This document shows positions 14,787-15,668 of a stretch of 15,668 nucleotides of DNA, piece by piece. Position numbers and translations under genes: made by a program. Each line of letters begins with the position of its first letter. Position 1 is the stretch's first letter. The DNA lies in contig CAJUHC010000030.1 of NCBI GenBank assembly GCA_910586345.1, positions 1-15,668 on the forward strand. Reading direction: 5' to 3'. The notes under the pieces are model-generated. The model did not search any database, had not been told where the DNA came from, and saw only the letters and a program-made list of their open reading frames with translations. The stretch comes from an uncultured Christensenella sp. GTDB lineage: Bacteria; Bacillota; Clostridia; Christensenellales; Borkfalkiaceae.

Positions 14787-14823
14787 CAACCGCCGAAAGA
14801 GTAATACACTCTGTCGGCGGTTG
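14787..14823. terminator. Terminator between the kinase remnant and the ferredoxin gene
   Basis: A 10-bp stem (CAACCGCCGA at 14787-14796 with TCGGCGGTTG at 14814-14823) is extended inside by AGAG/CTCT (14798-14801 with 14809-14812). On the minus strand TTTAATTAAATTAAA follows, so it ends the ferredoxin transcript 17 bases after that gene's stop. On the plus strand CGGTTTATTTTG follows. Confidence 0.75.
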
Positions 14824-14839
14824 CGGTTTATTTTGTTTT

Positions 14840-15037
14840 TTAAATACCCGTATTCAGATTCAAAGCTTTTTTCGGACAGAAGTTCGAACATTTACCGCAG
14901 GCGATGCACTTTTCATAGTCAATTTGGGGCGCATTGAAACCGTTTTGCGACAGTGCGCCGACAGGGCAAACGTTAATCGCGGGGCATCTGTGGTTTTGGG
15001 GACATTTTTCTTGAATTATTATGAGTTTTTTAGCCAT
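14840..15037 (-). CDS. Small 4Fe-4S ferredoxin-like protein
   Basis: A 65-residue cytoplasmic iron-sulfur protein. The second half has the classic motif C44-xx-C47-xx-C50-xxx-C54-P (CIACGKCSNFCP), which binds one [4Fe-4S] cluster. The first half has an unusual spacing, C12-x5-C18-x5-C24-P (CPQNHRCPAINVCP), with only three Cys, so a second cluster would lack one standard ligand or use another residue (H16 is a candidate). Similar small proteins with CPQNHxCP occur in Clostridia; their partners are unknown to me. The ATG is the nearest start, with an in-frame TAA 18 bases upstream. The obvious Shine-Dalgarno AAAGGAG lies about 30 bases upstream, behind a palindrome. It is a single-gene unit. 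Confidence 0.88.
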   Translation of the reverse strand: MAKKLIIIQEKCPQNHRCPAINVCPVGALSQNGFNAPQIDYEKCIACGKCSNFCPKKALNLNTGI

Positions 15038-15048
15038 TTTAGTTTTGT

Positions 15049-15074
15049 AACGTTTTTAAAAACGCTTCTCCTTT
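15049..15074 (-). promoter_or_regulatory. Displaced Shine-Dalgarno site and palindrome in the ferredoxin leader
   Basis: On the minus strand AAAGGAG (15074-15068) is the only good ribosome site, but it lies about 30 bases from the ATG at 15037, where 5-9 is normal. Between them is the 14-bp palindrome CGTTTTTAAAAACG (about 15051-15064). No start codon with suitable spacing follows the site. The palindrome could be an operator or a small hairpin that shortens the effective distance; folding it still leaves about 16 bases. Confidence 0.5.
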
Positions 15075-15089
15075 AAAATTTACGTTAAT

Positions 15090-15117
15090 ATTATATCATA
15101 TATTTTAAGATATTCAA
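15090..15117 (-). promoter_or_regulatory. Extended -10 promoter for the ferredoxin gene
   Basis: On the minus strand, TGATATAAT is a perfect extended -10 (hexamer 15095-15090), with TTGAAT (15117-15112) 16 bases upstream as the -35. Transcription would start near 15083, giving a leader of about 45 nt that contains the displaced ribosome site and the palindrome. Confidence 0.75.
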
Positions 15118-15145
15118 GTAATTTTTTTTGAAAGAACGGTTGCAT

Positions 15146-15185
15146 AATATGTTTAAAATATGTTAAGTTATATATATGATAATAT
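15146..15185 (+). promoter_or_regulatory. Possible promoter and operator of the terminal lipoprotein gene
   Basis: TGATAATAT (15177-15185) resembles an extended -10. AATATGTT is repeated at 15146-15153 and 15157-15164, exactly 11 bases apart, just upstream. No -35 is visible. If this -10 is used, transcription starts near 15192, inside the ribosome site AGAGGG (15188-15193), which argues against it. Listed as tentative. Confidence 0.3.
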
Positions 15186-15199
15186 AAAGAGGGTATAAA

Positions 15200-15668
15200 A
15201 TGAAATTCAAACAATTGCTTGCAGTTATACTGTGCATAATGATGTCGCTATGCGCTTTTGCGGGCGGATGCGGTCTTACGGACGGGTCCGGAAACAATCA
15301 GGAAGGTTCCGGAAATCCTCCGATAGTACAGCCCGAGCCCGAGCCCAAGCCCGAGCCCGAACCCGAACCCGAGCCCGAACCCGAACCCGAGCCCGAACCC
15401 GAGCCCGAACCCGATTACGGGAAATTCGACAAAAACGATTTTCTTAAAACGGACGGTAAGAACGTTAAATCTTTAAGCGGTGAAACCGTGTATCTGCGCG
15501 GAACCAATGCGGGAGGATTATTTGTCACAGAACACTGGATGACGGGTTTCCAGGAAGGGAAAACCGATTCCAACGATTATAAATCGCTTACGGAGACGTT
15601 TATAACAAGATTCGGAGAAAAGAAAACGCAGAGTCTTTGGGCGGAATACCGCGCGAACTGGTGGAGCG
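15200..15668 (+). CDS. Lipoprotein with Pro-Glu linker and GH5-like glycosidase domain (3' truncated)
   Basis: The frame is open from ATG 15200 to the window edge (156 residues seen). Residues 1-24 form a signal peptide with a lipobox-like AGGC, so the protein is probably exported and membrane-anchored. A Ser/Gly/Asn-rich spacer follows, then a 28-residue linker at 45-72 of 14 Pro-acid dipeptides (mostly PE, one PK, last PD). The mature domain begins near residue 75; TVYLRGTNAGGLFVTEHWM resembles the N-terminal strand and loop of glycoside hydrolase family 5 (BglC/endoglucanase group, usually RGVNLGGWLV). The catalytic glutamates lie beyond the edge, so activity cannot be checked. AGAGGG at 15188-15193 supports the start. 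A surface beta-glucan-degrading enzyme is the likely role. Confidence 0.75.
   Translation, partial: MKFKQLLAVILCIMMSLCAFAGGCGLTDGSGNNQEGSGNPPIVQPEPEPKPEPEPEPEPEPEPEPEPEPEPDYGKFDKNDFLKTDGKNVKSLSGETVYLRGTNAGGLFVTEHWMTGFQEGKTDSNDYKSLTETFITRFGEKKTQSLWAEYRANWWS
15332..15415 (+). repeat. Hexanucleotide repeat tract encoding the Pro-Glu linker
   Basis: Fourteen tandem six-base units, CCCGAG or CCCGAA with one CCCAAG and a final CCCGAT, run in frame with the lipoprotein gene. GAG and GAA alternate in a partly ordered way (GAG-GAA-GAA recurs), suggesting growth by duplication of 18-base blocks. The tract is prone to length change in steps of two residues without breaking the frame. It acts as a stiff, acidic spacer between the lipid anchor and the enzyme domain. 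Confidence 0.9.

Noticed and set aside
15332..15415. CRISPR array or other spaced repeat system
   Set aside because: The repeats are contiguous in-frame hexamers without spacers and encode a Pro-Glu linker.
15232..15447. Reading frame encoding a basic Arg-Ala-Arg-Thr repeat protein
   Set aside because: It is the shifted-frame reading of the Pro-Glu hexamer tract inside the lipoprotein gene, which has the signal peptide, ribosome site and coherent domain.

Overview
The window looks like chromosomal DNA from an anaerobic, low-to-medium-GC member of the Firmicutes, probably a Clostridia-type gut or rumen lineage. The support is family-level only: an OmpR-type two-component system with a Bacillus-style Pho box, KtrAB-type potassium uptake, an iron-containing butanol-dehydrogenase-type alcohol dehydrogenase, a single-chain oxygen-sensitive L-serine dehydratase, a small ferredoxin, and strong Shine-Dalgarno sites with consensus sigma-A promoters. 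I cannot name a genus. No mobile element, CRISPR array or phage gene is visible.

Layout. 1-78 is the 3' end of a gene, followed by a terminator. 224-904 is an AT-rich lipoprotein of unknown function. 1066-4865 is a phosphate module: an 11-bp-periodic Pho box and extended -10, then a response regulator, a sensor kinase and a Na/Pi cotransporter with a C-terminal PhoU domain. A perfect 16-bp hairpin at 4870-4907 separates this from the convergent potassium-uptake operon ktrB-ktrA (minus strand, 6986 to 4918), which has a perfect consensus promoter and an unusual leader carrying nested repeats. Divergent from it are glmM and glmS (7254-10348), which make glucosamine-1-phosphate for peptidoglycan and UDP-GlcNAc. 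glmM appears to start at an ACG codon. A second perfect consensus promoter drives galE and an iron-dependent alcohol dehydrogenase (10419-12606). A 14-bp hairpin separates these from the convergent serine dehydratase gene (13870 to 12653).

The right part holds two tRNA-Lys genes (UUU and CUU anticodons), a decayed histidine-kinase fragment with a frameshift in an A8 run, a small ferredoxin gene on the minus strand, and the 5' end of a lipoprotein with a proline-glutamate linker and a glycoside-hydrolase-5-like start, cut by the window edge.

How it fits together. The phosphate module looks self-contained and probably autoregulated: kinase, regulator, transporter and PhoU domain lie behind one Pho-box promoter. 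glmM-glmS and galE feed nucleotide-sugar and envelope synthesis. glmM next to ktrBA is suggestive because, in Firmicutes, GlmM restrains the c-di-AMP cyclase CdaA and c-di-AMP controls Ktr channels, but no cyclase gene is in view. The most interesting points are the Pho box, the ACG start of glmM, the repeat-rich ktrB leader without a Shine-Dalgarno site, and the ferredoxin gene whose ribosome-binding site is set back behind a palindrome. I did not find a clearly new multi-gene system.
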